Shown: positions 19,778 through 29,336, numbered from the stretch's first letter. The stretch: 64,000 bases of DNA from Lysobacter firmicutimachus (GCF_037027445.1 NZ_JBANDL010000002.1:5154001-5218000), one strand, 5' to 3'. Numbers and translations are program-made. The notes: generated from the letters alone by a model not told the origin.

Positions 19778-20428
19778 ATGCCGAAGCCGACGATCCGCGT
19801 ATTGATCGCAGACGACCACACCCTGGTGCGCGAAAGCCTGGTCAATCTGCTCCAGGCCGAGGGCACGATCGAGGTCGTGGCCCAGGCGGCGGACGGGCCG
19901 GAAACCGTGGCGCTGGCGTCGGCGACCCATCCCGACGTGGTGGTCGCCGACCTGTCGATGCCGGGCTTGAACGGGATCGAGGTGGTGCGCCGGCTGCGCG
20001 AGGCGGTGCCGGCGACGCGGGTGCTGGTGCTGACCATGCACCAGGAAGAGGAGTACGTGCTGCAGGCGGTGCGCGCCGGCGCGGCCGGTTACTTGGTCAA
20101 GGACAGCGCCGCGTCGGAGTTGTTGACCGCGGTGAGCAGCCTGCATGCCGGACGCAGCCACTTCGGTCCGCAAGCGGCCAAGGCGATGGCCGAGCAGATG
20201 CGCCATCCCGAGCGTGCGCTCGAGGACCCCTACGGGCGACTGACCGCGCGCGAACGCGAGGTGTTCCATCTGATCGTCGAAGGGCTGACCACCAAGGAGA
20301 TCGCGCGCAAGCTGGAGATCAGCGCGAAGACGGCGGAGAACCACCGCACCCGGGTGCTCGACAAGCTCGACGTGCGCAACACCGCCGAACTGGTCCGCTA
20401 CGCCTTGCGCAAGGGCCTGCTCGACTAG
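19778..20428 (+). CDS. LuxR/NarL-family response regulator
   Basis: A 216-residue DNA-binding regulator. The receiver domain has the acidic pair DD (12-13), phosphoacceptor Asp58 (VVADLSMPG) and the conserved lysine in GYLVKDSA. The C-terminal LuxR-type helix-turn-helix reads LTAREREVFHLIVEGLTTKE and continues IARKLEISAKTAENHRTRVL. Last gene of the FHA/STPK/HK/RR operon; its targets are not evident from the sequence. Confidence 0.95.
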   Translation: MPKPTIRVLIADDHTLVRESLVNLLQAEGTIEVVAQAADGPETVALASATHPDVVVADLSMPGLNGIEVVRRLREAVPATRVLVLTMHQEEEYVLQAVRAGAAGYLVKDSAASELLTAVSSLHAGRSHFGPQAAKAMAEQMRHPERALEDPYGRLTAREREVFHLIVEGLTTKEIARKLEISAKTAENHRTRVLDKLDVRNTAELVRYALRKGLLD

Positions 20429-20446
20429 CGCCGCGCGCGGCTTCTT

Positions 20447-20597
20447 GTCGGAGCGGCGTAAGCCGCGATAGCCGCAGCGGTGAAATACCACGCTTCTCTA
20501 CGAAGCGAAGCCGTCCAGACGAAGGCCGATTGCCCTGGCTTCGGCGAGCGCGCTCGCGCACGTCGCTGCGGCGGTCGCGGCTTACGCCGCTCCTACA
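20447..20597. repeat. Inverted pair of REP-like palindromes
   Basis: GTCGGAGCGGCGTAAGCCGC begins the left unit (20447-20470); the inverted copy CGGTCGCGGCTTACGCCGCT begins at 20572 and ends near 20597. They lie between the convergent response-regulator and oxidoreductase genes, where they could act as bidirectional transcript ends. Confidence 0.8.
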
Positions 20598-20610
20598 GAA
20601 TACGCCGCGC

Positions 20611-21711
20611 TCAGGCCGCGCGCGGGTAATCCGTATAGCCCTGCGCGCCACCGCCGAAATAGCGCGTGCGGTCGCCTTCGGCCAGCGGCAGGTCGTGCTG
20701 CAAGCGGTACGGCAAATCCGGGTTGGCGATGAAGGGGCGGCCGAAGCCGATCAGGTCGGCCCAGCCCGCTCGCAACGCGTGCTCGGCGCGCTGCTTGGTG
20801 TACTTGCCGGAGTAGATCATCGTGCCGCGGTAGATCATCCGCAGCGCCTCGCGAAACGCGTCCGGCATGCCCGGGGCGTCGTCCCAGTCGGCTTCGGCGA
20901 TGTGCAGATAGGCCACGCCGATTTCGTCGAGCACCTTGGCCGCGGCCAGATAAGTCGCCTGCGGCGTGTCGTCGACCGCGCCCTGCAGGGTGGTCAGCGG
21001 CGCCAGGCGCACGCCGAGCCGGTCGGGACCGACGACGTCGGCCACCGCCTGCGCGACTTCGCGCAGGAAGCGCAGCCGGTTCGGCAGCGAGCCGCCGTAG
21101 GCGTCGGTGCGATCGTTGGCCTGCGAGTCGATGAACTGGTTGATCAGATAGCCGTTGGCGCCGTGCAGCTCGACCCCGTCGAAGCCGGCCTCCAGCGCGT
21201 TGCGCGCGGCCTGGGCGTAGTCGGCGACGAGGCCGGGGATCTCGTCGATGCGCAGCGCGCGCGGTGCGGAGTGTTGCACCATCTCGCCGACGCCGGCTTC
21301 GGGGCCGCGACCGTCGGGATCGACGAACACCTTGACCCCATCGGCGACCAGCGCCGAGGACGACACCGGCGCGGCGCCGTCGGCCTGCAGCGCGACGTGG
21401 GAGACGCGGCCGACGTGCCAGAGCTGGGCGAAGATGCGCCCGCCGGCGGCGTGCACGGCGTCGGTGACCTTGCGCCAGCCGGCGATCTGTTCGGCGCTGT
21501 AGATGCCCGGGGTCCAGGCGTAGCCCTGGCCCTGGCGGCTGATCTGGGTGCCCTCGCTGACGATCAGGCCGGCGCCGGCGCGCTGGGCGTAGTACTGCGC
21601 CATCAGGTCGGTGGCGACGTCGCCGCGGGCGGCGCGGGAGCGGGTCATCGGCGGCATGACGGTGCGGTTGGCGGTGTCGAAGCGGCCGAGGCGGTGGGGG
21701 GTGAAGAGCAT
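20611..21711 (-). CDS. Alkene reductase, Old Yellow Enzyme family
   Basis: FMN-dependent, NAD(P)H-using reductase of activated C=C bonds, of the NemA/xenobiotic reductase group. From MLFTPHRLGRFDTANRTVMP the protein has 366 residues, the family length. Recognisable motifs are QLWHVGRVSH, the substrate-binding HGANGYLINQF, NDRTDAYGGS, and the FMN-phosphate site GFGRPFIANPDLP. The open frame continues far upstream through REP repeats; ATG 21711 is the only start giving an OYE N-terminus. Physiological substrate unknown; nemA-like is a reasonable label but not certain. Confidence 0.94.
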   Translation of the reverse strand: MLFTPHRLGRFDTANRTVMPPMTRSRAARGDVATDLMAQYYAQRAGAGLIVSEGTQISRQGQGYAWTPGIYSAEQIAGWRKVTDAVHAAGGRIFAQLWHVGRVSHVALQADGAAPVSSSALVADGVKVFVDPDGRGPEAGVGEMVQHSAPRALRIDEIPGLVADYAQAARNALEAGFDGVELHGANGYLINQFIDSQANDRTDAYGGSLPNRLRFLREVAQAVADVVGPDRLGVRLAPLTTLQGAVDDTPQATYLAAAKVLDEIGVAYLHIAEADWDDAPGMPDAFREALRMIYRGTMIYSGKYTKQRAEHALRAGWADLIGFGRPFIANPDLPYRLQHDLPLAEGDRTRYFGGGAQGYTDYPRAA

Positions 21712-21831
21712 GGCGGCGGAGTCGGAAGCGGAGTCGATGGCATCAGTGTGGGGAGCGGACCGGCGGGGAAAAACCGCCGCCGCGGCAAACGATCCTTTCC
21801 ACAAGCGCAAGAATCGCCGCCGCGCGACCCT

Positions 21832-21986
21832 GTAGGAGCGGCGCAAGCCGCGACTGCCATCTCGCCCGCTTGCCGCGTCTTTGTCCTGTACCCCTGTAGG
21901 AGCCGCGCAAGCCGCGACCGCCATCTCGCCCGTTCGCCGCGTCTTTGTCCTACGCCCCTGTAGGAGCGGCGTAAGCCGCGACCGCG
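21832..21986. repeat. Tandem REP array with 64-bp period
   Basis: Three REP-like palindromes in the same orientation begin at 21832, 21896 and 21960. The spacers between them are nearly identical (…CATCTCGCCCG…GCCGCGTCTTTGTCC…), so the repeat unit is the whole 64 bp, not just the palindrome. It runs into the composite element at about 22000. Confidence 0.88.
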
Positions 21987-21999
21987 CTGCTGCGGTCTT

Positions 22000-22320
<321 letters not shown>

Positions 22321-22328
22321 GTCGCTGC

Positions 22329-23132
22329 TCAATCCCACTTCGGCGCCAATCCTTCCGGGTCGACCAATCGTTCGCCGCGGTCCAGTGCCGCGATGCGGGC
22401 CATGTCGTCTTCGCTCAGGCGCAGGTTCTGCGCACGCAGGTTGCCGGCGAGGTTCTCGCGGCGGGTCGAGGAGGGGATCACCGCATGGCCTTGCTGCATC
22501 GCCCAGGCCAGCGCGACCTGGGCGACGGTGGCGTCGTGGCGTGCGGCGATTTCGCTCAACACGGGGTCGGCGAGGACTTTGCCGTAGGCCAGAGTCATGT
22601 ACGAGGTCAGGTGCAGCCCGTGTTCGCGGGCGAAGGCGGCCAGGATGCGGTTCTGCAGATACGGGTGCAGTTCGACCTGGTTGGTGGCGATGCGCGGCGC
22701 GCCGACCGCATCGAAGGCTTCGCGCAACAGGGCGATGTTGAAATTGGACACGCCGATCGCCCCGGTCAGGCCGGCGTCCTGGGCCTCGGCCAGGGCCTGC
22801 AGGGACTCGGCCACCGGCACCGCGCCGCCCGGCGAGGGCCAGTGGATCAGGGTCAGGTCGACGCGGTCGGTGCGCAGCTTGGCCAGGCTGTCGCGCAGGC
22901 TCGGGATCAGCCGCTCGCGCGACAGGTTTTCGGTCCAGATCTTGGTGGTCAGGAACAGCGTGTCGCGGGCCACGCCGCTGTCGGCGATGGCCTGGCCGAC
23001 CTCGGCTTCGTTGCCGTAGATCTGCGCGGTGTCGATGTGGCGATAGCCGAGTTCCAGGCCGGTGCGGACCGAGTCGATCGCGGTCTGGCCCTTGAGGCGG
23101 TAGGTGCCGAGGCCGAAGGCGGGGATCTTCAT
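22329..23132 (-). CDS. dkgB: Aldo/keto reductase, 2,5-diketo-D-gluconate reductase B type
   Basis: NADPH-dependent reductase of small carbonyl compounds (2,5-diketogluconate, methylglyoxal). The 267-residue length equals that of E. coli DkgB. Motifs: [10 protein letters not shown], the tetrad region [14 protein letters not shown] (Asp and Tyr), TTKIWTENL (Lys), LIHWPSP (His), GVSNF, and the cofactor site [16 protein letters not shown]. The gene is a single unit transcribed leftward, ending 9 bp from the microsatellite of the composite repeat. Family assignment is firm; the substrate is inferred. Confidence 0.93.
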   Translation of the reverse strand: MKIPAFGLGTYRLKGQTAIDSVRTGLELGYRHIDTAQIYGNEAEVGQAIADSGVARDTLFLTTKIWTENLSRERLIPSLRDSLAKLRTDRVDLTLIHWPSPGGAVPVAESLQALAEAQDAGLTGAIGVSNFNIALLREAFDAVGAPRIATNQVELHPYLQNRILAAFAREHGLHLTSYMTLAYGKVLADPVLSEIAARHDATVAQVALAWAMQQGHAVIPSSTRRENLAGNLRAQNLRLSEDDMARIAALDRGERLVDPEGLAPKWD

Positions 23133-23307
23133 GGGGAAACCTCTTGCGATGGAAACGGGGGAAGACGGGTAGCCGACGATGAGCCCGGCGCTACCGGCGG
23201 CGACGGCCTCGGTGGACGGGATGATCGGGCGGAGGGTCTGCCGGATGGGAATGCGCAGTGTCGGCGAACCGACTTTGGCGAAAAACAGCCTGATCGGCGA
23301 ATTACTC

Positions 23308-23322
23308 TTGATTTGAAATCAA
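23308..23322. promoter_or_regulatory. Candidate operator palindrome upstream of dkgB
   Basis: TTGATTTGAAATCAA, perfect 7-bp arms around a central G, embedded in the only AT-rich patch of this interval. It lies 176 bp upstream of the dkgB start. The binding protein is unknown. Confidence 0.45.
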
Positions 23323-23422
23323 TAACCGTCGCCGTCGAGGGGGCTTGCGCCGCTGCCAGCCCGGTGCCGGGACGCGGCTTGGATCATGGACGGACGAGCG
23401 GGGTGTCGTTGCTGCGCGTCCC

Positions 23423-23449
23423 TTGTCGCGGCTCACGCCGCTCCTGCAG
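23423..23449. repeat. Single REP-like palindrome
   Basis: GTCGCGGCTCACGCCGCTCC and flanking bases, same family as the pairs at 9.4, 20.5 and 57.0 kb, located downstream of the zinc-ribbon gene stop. Confidence 0.75.
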
Positions 23450-23470
23450 GAGCACGCGCGGCCGGCGAAC

Positions 23471-24580
23471 TCAGCGCTGTCCGCCGAACAGCCCGAACAC
23501 GATCACGGCGACGATCAGCGCGGCCAGTGCGGCGAAGAAGATCTTGACCCAGCTGTAGGGCCGCTCGCCGGCGATCTGGCCGGTGTAGCCGTTGGCCAGG
23601 ACCTGGAAATTGCGCGAGCCGTAGGTGTAGCTGACCAGCCACACCGGCACCAGGATGTGCTTGAAGGTGCGGCCGCTGTAGTCGGCCTGGACCTGCAGGT
23701 TGCGGTGGGTGTCGCCGGGCACGTCGTTGGCGCACAGCTGCCGGGTCTGTTGCTGCATCGATTCGGTGTTGAGCTCGGAGGCGCGGCGCAGATCGACCTG
23801 GTAACGCTCGACCAGCCAGCCGCGCACGAATTCCGGCGAGTAGGCCTTGAGGTCGGTGGTGGTCGGGAACTGGCCGATCTGTTCCAGCAGGCCGGCATGC
23901 ACGCCGACCGTGCCCGGCACCAGCTCGTCGTCGAAGAAATGCTGCAGCGCGCCCGAGGCCGGTTCCCAGCGCACCCTGCGCACTTCGCGCGTGCGGCGCT
24001 GGCCGTTCTCGATGTAGCTCTCGGTCTCGTAGTAGTAGTAGCCGGCCTCGGCGCGCCAGCGCGCGGCGACGTGGGCGTCGAAGGTCCAGTACGGCAGGTA
24101 CACGCCCTTGAGGGTGTCGGTCAGCGCCGCGGTCTTGAGCCGGTTCGGCGCGAACCAGCGCGTGCCGTACCACTTGCGGATCGCGTCGCGCACCTGGCCG
24201 TCGCTGAACTTGAACGGCAGCACGCTCTGCGGAGTGATCGCGTCGCCGAGGGATTCGTGGGCGATGATCGAGGGCGAGCCGCAGAACTCGCAGCGCTGCG
24301 CGACCTTGCCGTCGACGAACACCGAGATCGCCTTGCAGCTGCGGCACTGCACTTCGCGCCGCTCGGCGTCGCCGCCGTAGCCGCGCTGCTCGCTGGGGTG
24401 CTCGGCCAAGGCCCGGGCCAGGTCGAGTTCGACCACGGCCGTGCCCTGCGCTTCCTGCGCCGGCGACCACGGCACCACGGTGCCGCAGTACGGGCAGGCC
24501 AGCGCCTGCTTGGACGCATTCCATTGCAAATCCCCGCCGCACTCCGGGCAGGGATGTTTGCCGACGGTGGCGTTGTCCAT
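23471..24580 (-). CDS. Zinc-ribbon membrane protein, partner of the SPFH protein
   Basis: A 369-residue protein. It starts with two zinc ribbons (CPECGG…CPYCG within residues 8-35, and CRSCK…CEFCG around 80-105). A mixed alpha/beta region follows with KWYGTRWFAPNRLK and LKGVYLPYWTFDA, and the protein ends with one membrane span (IFFAALAALIVAVIVFGLFG). This layout resembles B. subtilis YdjG, encoded with an SPFH protein (YdjI) that recruits PspA to membranes. Its start overlaps the SPFH stop by one base (TGATG), so the two are translationally coupled. The function is inferred from this comparison only. Confidence 0.85.
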   Translation of the reverse strand: MDNATVGKHPCPECGGDLQWNASKQALACPYCGTVVPWSPAQEAQGTAVVELDLARALAEHPSEQRGYGGDAERREVQCRSCKAISVFVDGKVAQRCEFCGSPSIIAHESLGDAITPQSVLPFKFSDGQVRDAIRKWYGTRWFAPNRLKTAALTDTLKGVYLPYWTFDAHVAARWRAEAGYYYYETESYIENGQRRTREVRRVRWEPASGALQHFFDDELVPGTVGVHAGLLEQIGQFPTTTDLKAYSPEFVRGWLVERYQVDLRRASELNTESMQQQTRQLCANDVPGDTHRNLQVQADYSGRTFKHILVPVWLVSYTYGSRNFQVLANGYTGQIAGERPYSWVKIFFAALAALIVAVIVFGLFGGQR

Positions 24581-25644
24581 CAGCCGCGCAGGAATTCTTC
24601 GAGTGCGGACTTGGCGATGCGGGTGGCGGAGCCGATCTTGCGCGCCTTGAGGTCGCCGACGGCGATCGCCGCCATCACGTCCTCGACCGACACGCCCAGG
24701 GTCGCGGCGGCCTGCTCCGGGGTCAGCACCTCCAGCGCGCCGGCGCCGGCCGCGGCGGCAGCGCCGGCCGCCGGCGCAGCGGGCTGGGCGTTCTGCATGC
24801 TGCGCATCATTTCCTGGGCGATGCCGAAGCCGACCGCCATCTGCGCCGGCACCGCGGCGGCCGCGGCGGCGTCGCCGCCCTGGCCCATCGCGCTGCCCAT
24901 CTGGAACTTGACGTAGTCGTTGAGGTTGCCGACCGCGCTCATGCTCGAGCGCGCGTCGATCGCCTTCTCCACTTCCGGCGGCACCGACACGTTCTCCAGC
25001 ACGAAGCCGGTGATCTCGATGCCGTACTTGGCGGTCATCGCCGGGTTGATCAGCGGCAGGAGCGCTTCGCCGAGTTCGCCATAGCGCGAGGCCACGTCCA
25101 GCGCCGGCACCTTGGCCGTGGCCAGGGCGTCGGTGAACACGCTGACGATGCGCGAGCGCATGGTGTCGGCGAATTCGTCGAGGCGGAAATTCTGGTCGGT
25201 GCCGGCCACTTCCTTGAGGAACTTGGGCGGGTCGACGATGCGGAAATCGTAGGTGCCGAAGGCGCGCAGGCGGACCACGCCGAAGTCGGCGTCGCGCATC
25301 ATCACCGGGTTGGACGTGCCCCACTTGTTGCCGGTGAACAGGCGCGTGTTGAGGTAGTAGACGTCGCACTTGAACGGCGAGTTGAAGCCGTACTTCCAGC
25401 CCAGGATGGTGGACAGGATCGGGATGTTCTCGGTCTTGAGCGTGTGCTTGCCCGGGCCGAACAGATCGGCGTACTGGCCGGCGGCGACGAACTGGACCTG
25501 CTGCGACTCGCGCACGATCAGCTGGGCGCCGTTCTTGATCTCTTTGTCGTCGTCGGGAAAGCGGTACGACAGGGTGTCGCGCGAGTCATCGGTCCACTCG
25601 ATGATTTCCAGCAGCTCGCCCTTGATGAAACCCAGAATGCTCAT
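24580..25644 (-). CDS. SPFH-domain protein with C-terminal excisionase-like helix-turn-helix
   Basis: A 354-residue protein. Residues about 1-230 match the YdjI-type SPFH group: MSILGFIKGELLEIIEWTDD, then FGPGKHTLKTENIPILSTI. A helical, low-complexity Ala-rich segment follows (about 245-305). The last 50 residues, LTPEQAAATLGVSVEDVMAA onward to KSALEEFLRG, resemble the small winged helix of excisionases/MerR (HTH_17). SPFH proteins assemble membrane-associated scaffolds; here the likely partner is the zinc-ribbon membrane protein encoded next. No signal peptide. ATG 25644 gives the family N-terminus; the longer upstream frame is Arg/Pro-rich. Confidence 0.88.
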   Translation of the reverse strand: MSILGFIKGELLEIIEWTDDSRDTLSYRFPDDDKEIKNGAQLIVRESQQVQFVAAGQYADLFGPGKHTLKTENIPILSTILGWKYGFNSPFKCDVYYLNTRLFTGNKWGTSNPVMMRDADFGVVRLRAFGTYDFRIVDPPKFLKEVAGTDQNFRLDEFADTMRSRIVSVFTDALATAKVPALDVASRYGELGEALLPLINPAMTAKYGIEITGFVLENVSVPPEVEKAIDARSSMSAVGNLNDYVKFQMGSAMGQGGDAAAAAAVPAQMAVGFGIAQEMMRSMQNAQPAAPAAGAAAAAGAGALEVLTPEQAAATLGVSVEDVMAAIAVGDLKARKIGSATRIAKSALEEFLRG

Positions 25645-26144
25645 GTTCCGCTCCCTGCCCGTGGTGATCGGCCCGCCTGCGATGGATGGGCTCGTCTGTG
25701 ATGGGTTCGATTCTAGTGGACCCAGGTCGAAAGGACGTCGGACGGGGCCGGGACCGGACGGGCCCCCCGCTGCCGCCGGCGCGGCGCGGCCGGACCCGCG
25801 CCCGCTTTGCGGATTCTGGCGGGTCGCCCGCGCGGCCGGCTGCCCGCGACGGGACCGGCCCGGCGGGCCGGTCGCACCCAGGCGAGCGGCGGCGCCCCGG
25901 CCGTTTTCATGCCGTTGCCCGCGCCAACGTCGAACTGAGCGCCCGGTCGCGTCCCAACGGGCGAACCGACACACCCGGTATCGGTGGCAGCCGCGATGGG
26001 TGGCACACTCGGCATCTGACGCCTATCGCGGGGACCTCGCCAACCTGAACGCTTGACAAACGCGGCGCGCTAGCGCGTCCTATCGGGCGTGCGCCCGGCC
26101 CCGTATCGGACGGGTCTCGCGTACTTCAGGGGAGTTTTTAATCA
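25645..26144. other. Divergent intergenic region
   Basis: 500 bp between the leftward SPFH operon and the rightward TonB-domain lipoprotein gene; it must hold both promoters. A TTGACA (26053-26058) with a weak TCCTAT 19 bp further on could be the rightward promoter. The rest is GC-rich with no supported ORF. Confidence 0.45.
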
Positions 26145-27188
26145 ATGATCGTCGCCAACAATGACCGGCAATACAGCCGGCTGTCCGCTGTAAAGCAGGT
26201 GTCCGTCGTGCTCGCGCTCGGATGCGCGCTGGCGGCCTGCGGAAAGAAGGAAGACGCCGCACCCGCCACGGACGCGGCGCCCACGGCCGCGGCCACCGCT
26301 CCGGCGGTGACTGCGCAGACCGCCGTCTCGGCCAAGGTTTCGGCCATGTCGGTGGATCAGTTGCGCGAAGCCGCGCGCAAGGCTTATGTCGAAAACCGCC
26401 TGTACGCCCCGGCCGAAGACAACGCGGTCGAGTACTACCTGGCCCTGCGCGAGAAGGCTCCGGCCGATGCGGCGGCGTCCAGCGCCCTGACCGACCTGCT
26501 GCCGATGACGGTCATCGCGACCGAACAGAGCGTGGGCCGGGAAGACTTCAGCGAAGCCCAGCGCCTGTCGGCGCTGATCGAACGCGCCGATCCGCAGCAC
26601 CCGGCCCTGGCCCGGCTCAAGGCCAGCGTCGGCGCCGCCCAGGACGCCCAGGCCAAGCGCGCCGAGCAGGAAAAGCTGACCGCCGAAGAGCAGGCCAAGA
26701 AACAGGCCGAGCTCGAGAAGCAGCGTCAGCAGCAGCAGCAACAGCAACAGCAGCAGGCCGCCCAGCAACTGGCGACCCAGCAGGCCGCCGAGCGCCAGGC
26801 GGCGACGCAGCGCGAAGCCGAGCAGCGTGCGGCCGAGCAACGCGCCGCCGAACAGCGCGCCAGCGAGCAACGCGCCGCGGCGCAGCGGGCCGCGGCCAGC
26901 GAGCGCGCGGCCCCGGCCGCGGCGGCGCCGAGCGAACTGCGCGCGGTGTCGACTCCGGCTCCGCGTTACCCGCCCGAAGCCCTGCGCGCCGGCCAGTCCG
27001 GCGAAGTCCAGGTCGAGTTCACCGTCGCCACCGACGGTTCGGTCACCGCCGCGCGCGTGGTCCGTTCCAACCCGGCACGGGTGTTCGACCGCGAGGCGGT
27101 CAATGCGGTGCGCAAGTGGCGGTTCCAGCCGGTGCCGTCGCCGGTCACCACCCGCCGCACGATCGGCTTCAACCCGGGCGGCGGTTGA
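26145..27188 (+). CDS. Lipoprotein with coiled coil and TonB C-terminal domain
   Basis: A 347-residue protein. The N-terminus has a hydrophobic segment ending in a lipobox (LALGCALAAC, lipidated Cys32 followed by GKK). An Ala-rich linker and a helical region lead to a long Gln/Glu/Arg/Ala coiled coil (about 165-250) with a run of about ten glutamines. The last 85 residues are a TonB C-terminal domain (STPAPRYPPEALRAGQSGEV and NAVRKWRFQPVP). Classical TonB is anchored by a membrane helix, so lipid anchoring is unusual and suggests a role other than energising receptors. A strong Shine-Dalgarno (CAGGGGAG) supports the start. It is followed by a strong terminator. Confidence 0.85.
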   Translation: MIVANNDRQYSRLSAVKQVSVVLALGCALAACGKKEDAAPATDAAPTAAATAPAVTAQTAVSAKVSAMSVDQLREAARKAYVENRLYAPAEDNAVEYYLALREKAPADAAASSALTDLLPMTVIATEQSVGREDFSEAQRLSALIERADPQHPALARLKASVGAAQDAQAKRAEQEKLTAEEQAKKQAELEKQRQQQQQQQQQQAAQQLATQQAAERQAATQREAEQRAAEQRAAEQRASEQRAAAQRAAASERAAPAAAAPSELRAVSTPAPRYPPEALRAGQSGEVQVEFTVATDGSVTAARVVRSNPARVFDREAVNAVRKWRFQPVPSPVTTRRTIGFNPGGG

Positions 27189-27221
27189 TCCGTCGCGTTC
27201 CGGGGCACTCCCGCAACAACG

Positions 27222-27249
27222 AAAAAGCCCGGCGCGAGCCGGGCTTTTT
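27222..27249. terminator. Bidirectional terminator
   Basis: Perfect 12-bp stem AAAAAGCCCGGC / GCCGGGCTTTTT (27222-27233 with 27238-27249), GCGA loop, with T-runs in both directions. It serves the TonB-domain lipoprotein and the convergent NatB-like gene. Confidence 0.92.
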
Positions 27250-27296
27250 CGTGTCCGCGGCCCGGCCCGCGCGGGGCCGGAGCCGAGAGCCGGGGC

Positions 27297-28480
27297 TCAG
27301 CCCGACACCGCCAGCGACTCGTTGTGATAGCGGCGCACGGCCGCGTACCAGAGCAGGCCGGCGAGGGCGAAGCTGCAGCCCAGGTACACGCCCCACACCG
27401 ACGGCTCGATGGCTTCGGCCCGGATCACCTTCAGCAGCAGCTGGTTCTGGGCCAGGAACGGCACCGCGAACTGCCACAGCTGGGTTTTGATCGGGTTGAC
27501 CATCAGCACGAAGGTCGGCAGCAGCGGCAGCAGCATCAGCCAGGTGAAGTGGCTCTGCGCTTCCTTGACGCTCTTGGCCGTGGCCGCCAGGAAGGTCAGC
27601 AGGGCGGTGCCGAAGAAGCACATCGGGGTCAGGATCAGCAGCATCTTGCCGATCGCCGCCAGGCGCACGTCGAGCATCTGGCTCAGGCCGCGGCCCAGCT
27701 GCGCGCTGAGCTTGAACGCGAGCAAGGTTAGCAGCAGCGACAACAGGCCGAGCAGACAGGCCGCGGCGATCTTGCCGCTGACGATCGCGCCGCGCGAGGC
27801 CGGCGTGGCCAACAGCGGTTCCAGCGACTGGCGTTCGCGCTCGCCGGCGGTGGCGTCGATGATCAGGTGGGCGCCGCCGATGAACGAGGTCAGGATCAGC
27901 AGGTAAGGCAGCAGCGACGACAGCAGCAGGCCGCGCTTGGCCTCGGCGGTGGCGATGTCGCGATCGCCGACGTTGATCGACTGGGCGACGCTGGGGGCGA
28001 TGCCGCGCGCCAGCAGGCGCAGCGAACCGACCTGGCGGCTATAGCCTTCCAGCGCCGCGCGCAGGCGCCGGCTGGGGATCTCGGCATCGCGGCGGGTGCT
28101 GTCCTGGACGATCTCGACCAGCGCCGGGCGGCCCTGCTTCCAGTTTTCGGCGAAATCCGCCGCCACGATCAGGGCCACGTCGTGGTCCTGGCGATGGATC
28201 GCGCCGTCGAGGTCGGCGGGCGCCGGGATCGCGACGATGTTCTGGATGGCCAGGAACTTGATCAGGTTCGGCGCATGCTCGGCGCCGCGCACCGGCAGGC
28301 GCAGCTCCGCGTCGAGCTGGGTGCGGGCGCGGTTCTCGGCCAGCGAACCCATGCCCGCCATCAGCAGCGGGTACAGCAGCGGGCCCAGCAGCAGGGCGAT
28401 GGCCAGGGTGCGGCGGTCGCGCGAGATGTCGAGCAGTTCCTTGCGGACCACCGCCCACATCGCGGAAAGGGAACGGAGAT

Positions 28481-28484
<4 letters not shown>
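27297..28484 (-). CDS. NatB-like ABC exporter permease
   Basis: A 395-residue membrane protein of the NatB/ABC-2 permease family. One N-terminal span (LAIALLLGPLLYPLLMAGMG) is followed by an external domain of about 150 residues and five or six C-terminal spans; the motif ERERQSLEPLLATPASRGAI is typical of this group. Its start overlaps the ATPase gene stop by 4 bp. NatAB pumps Na+ out in Bacillus; in proteobacteria the substrate is often unknown, so no gene symbol is asserted. Confidence 0.88.
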
Positions 28485-29227
<743 letters not shown>

Positions 29228-29239
29228 GGTCTTTCCACG

Positions 29240-29336
29240 GGAATCGGGATTGGGATTCGGGATTCGCAACAGCGGCAGGAAGGGGACGAATCCGGGCGTT
29301 GGCTCTGCCAATCCCGAATCCCCAATCTCCGCTGTT
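29240..29336. repeat. Inverted GGGATTCG-type repeat
   Basis: Left arm GAATCGGGATTGGGATTCGG (29241-29260) and right arm CAATCCCGAATCCCCAATCT (29309-29328) with flanking AACAGCGG / CCGCTGTT. It fills most of the short gap between the hydrolase stop and the natA-like start. A related GGGATTCG cluster occurs at 39.9 kb. Confidence 0.65.

Larger units (their letters stand above)
23133..23470. other. Intergenic region upstream of dkgB
   Basis: About 338 bp between the zinc-ribbon gene and dkgB, both leftward. It contains the AT-rich palindrome TTGATTTGAAATCAA (23308-23322), a candidate regulator site for dkgB, and one REP-like unit at 23423-23449. No ORF is supported. Confidence 0.55.

Noticed and set aside
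21832-21986. Regularly spaced repeats resembling a short CRISPR array
   Set aside because: Only three units; the spacers are nearly identical to each other rather than unique, the palindromes match the dispersed REP family, and no cas gene is nearby.
26053-26083. TTGACA with a weak -10 before the TonB-domain lipoprotein gene
   Set aside because: The spacing is 19 bp and the -10 (TCCTAT) is poor; noted in the interval entry but not called as a promoter.
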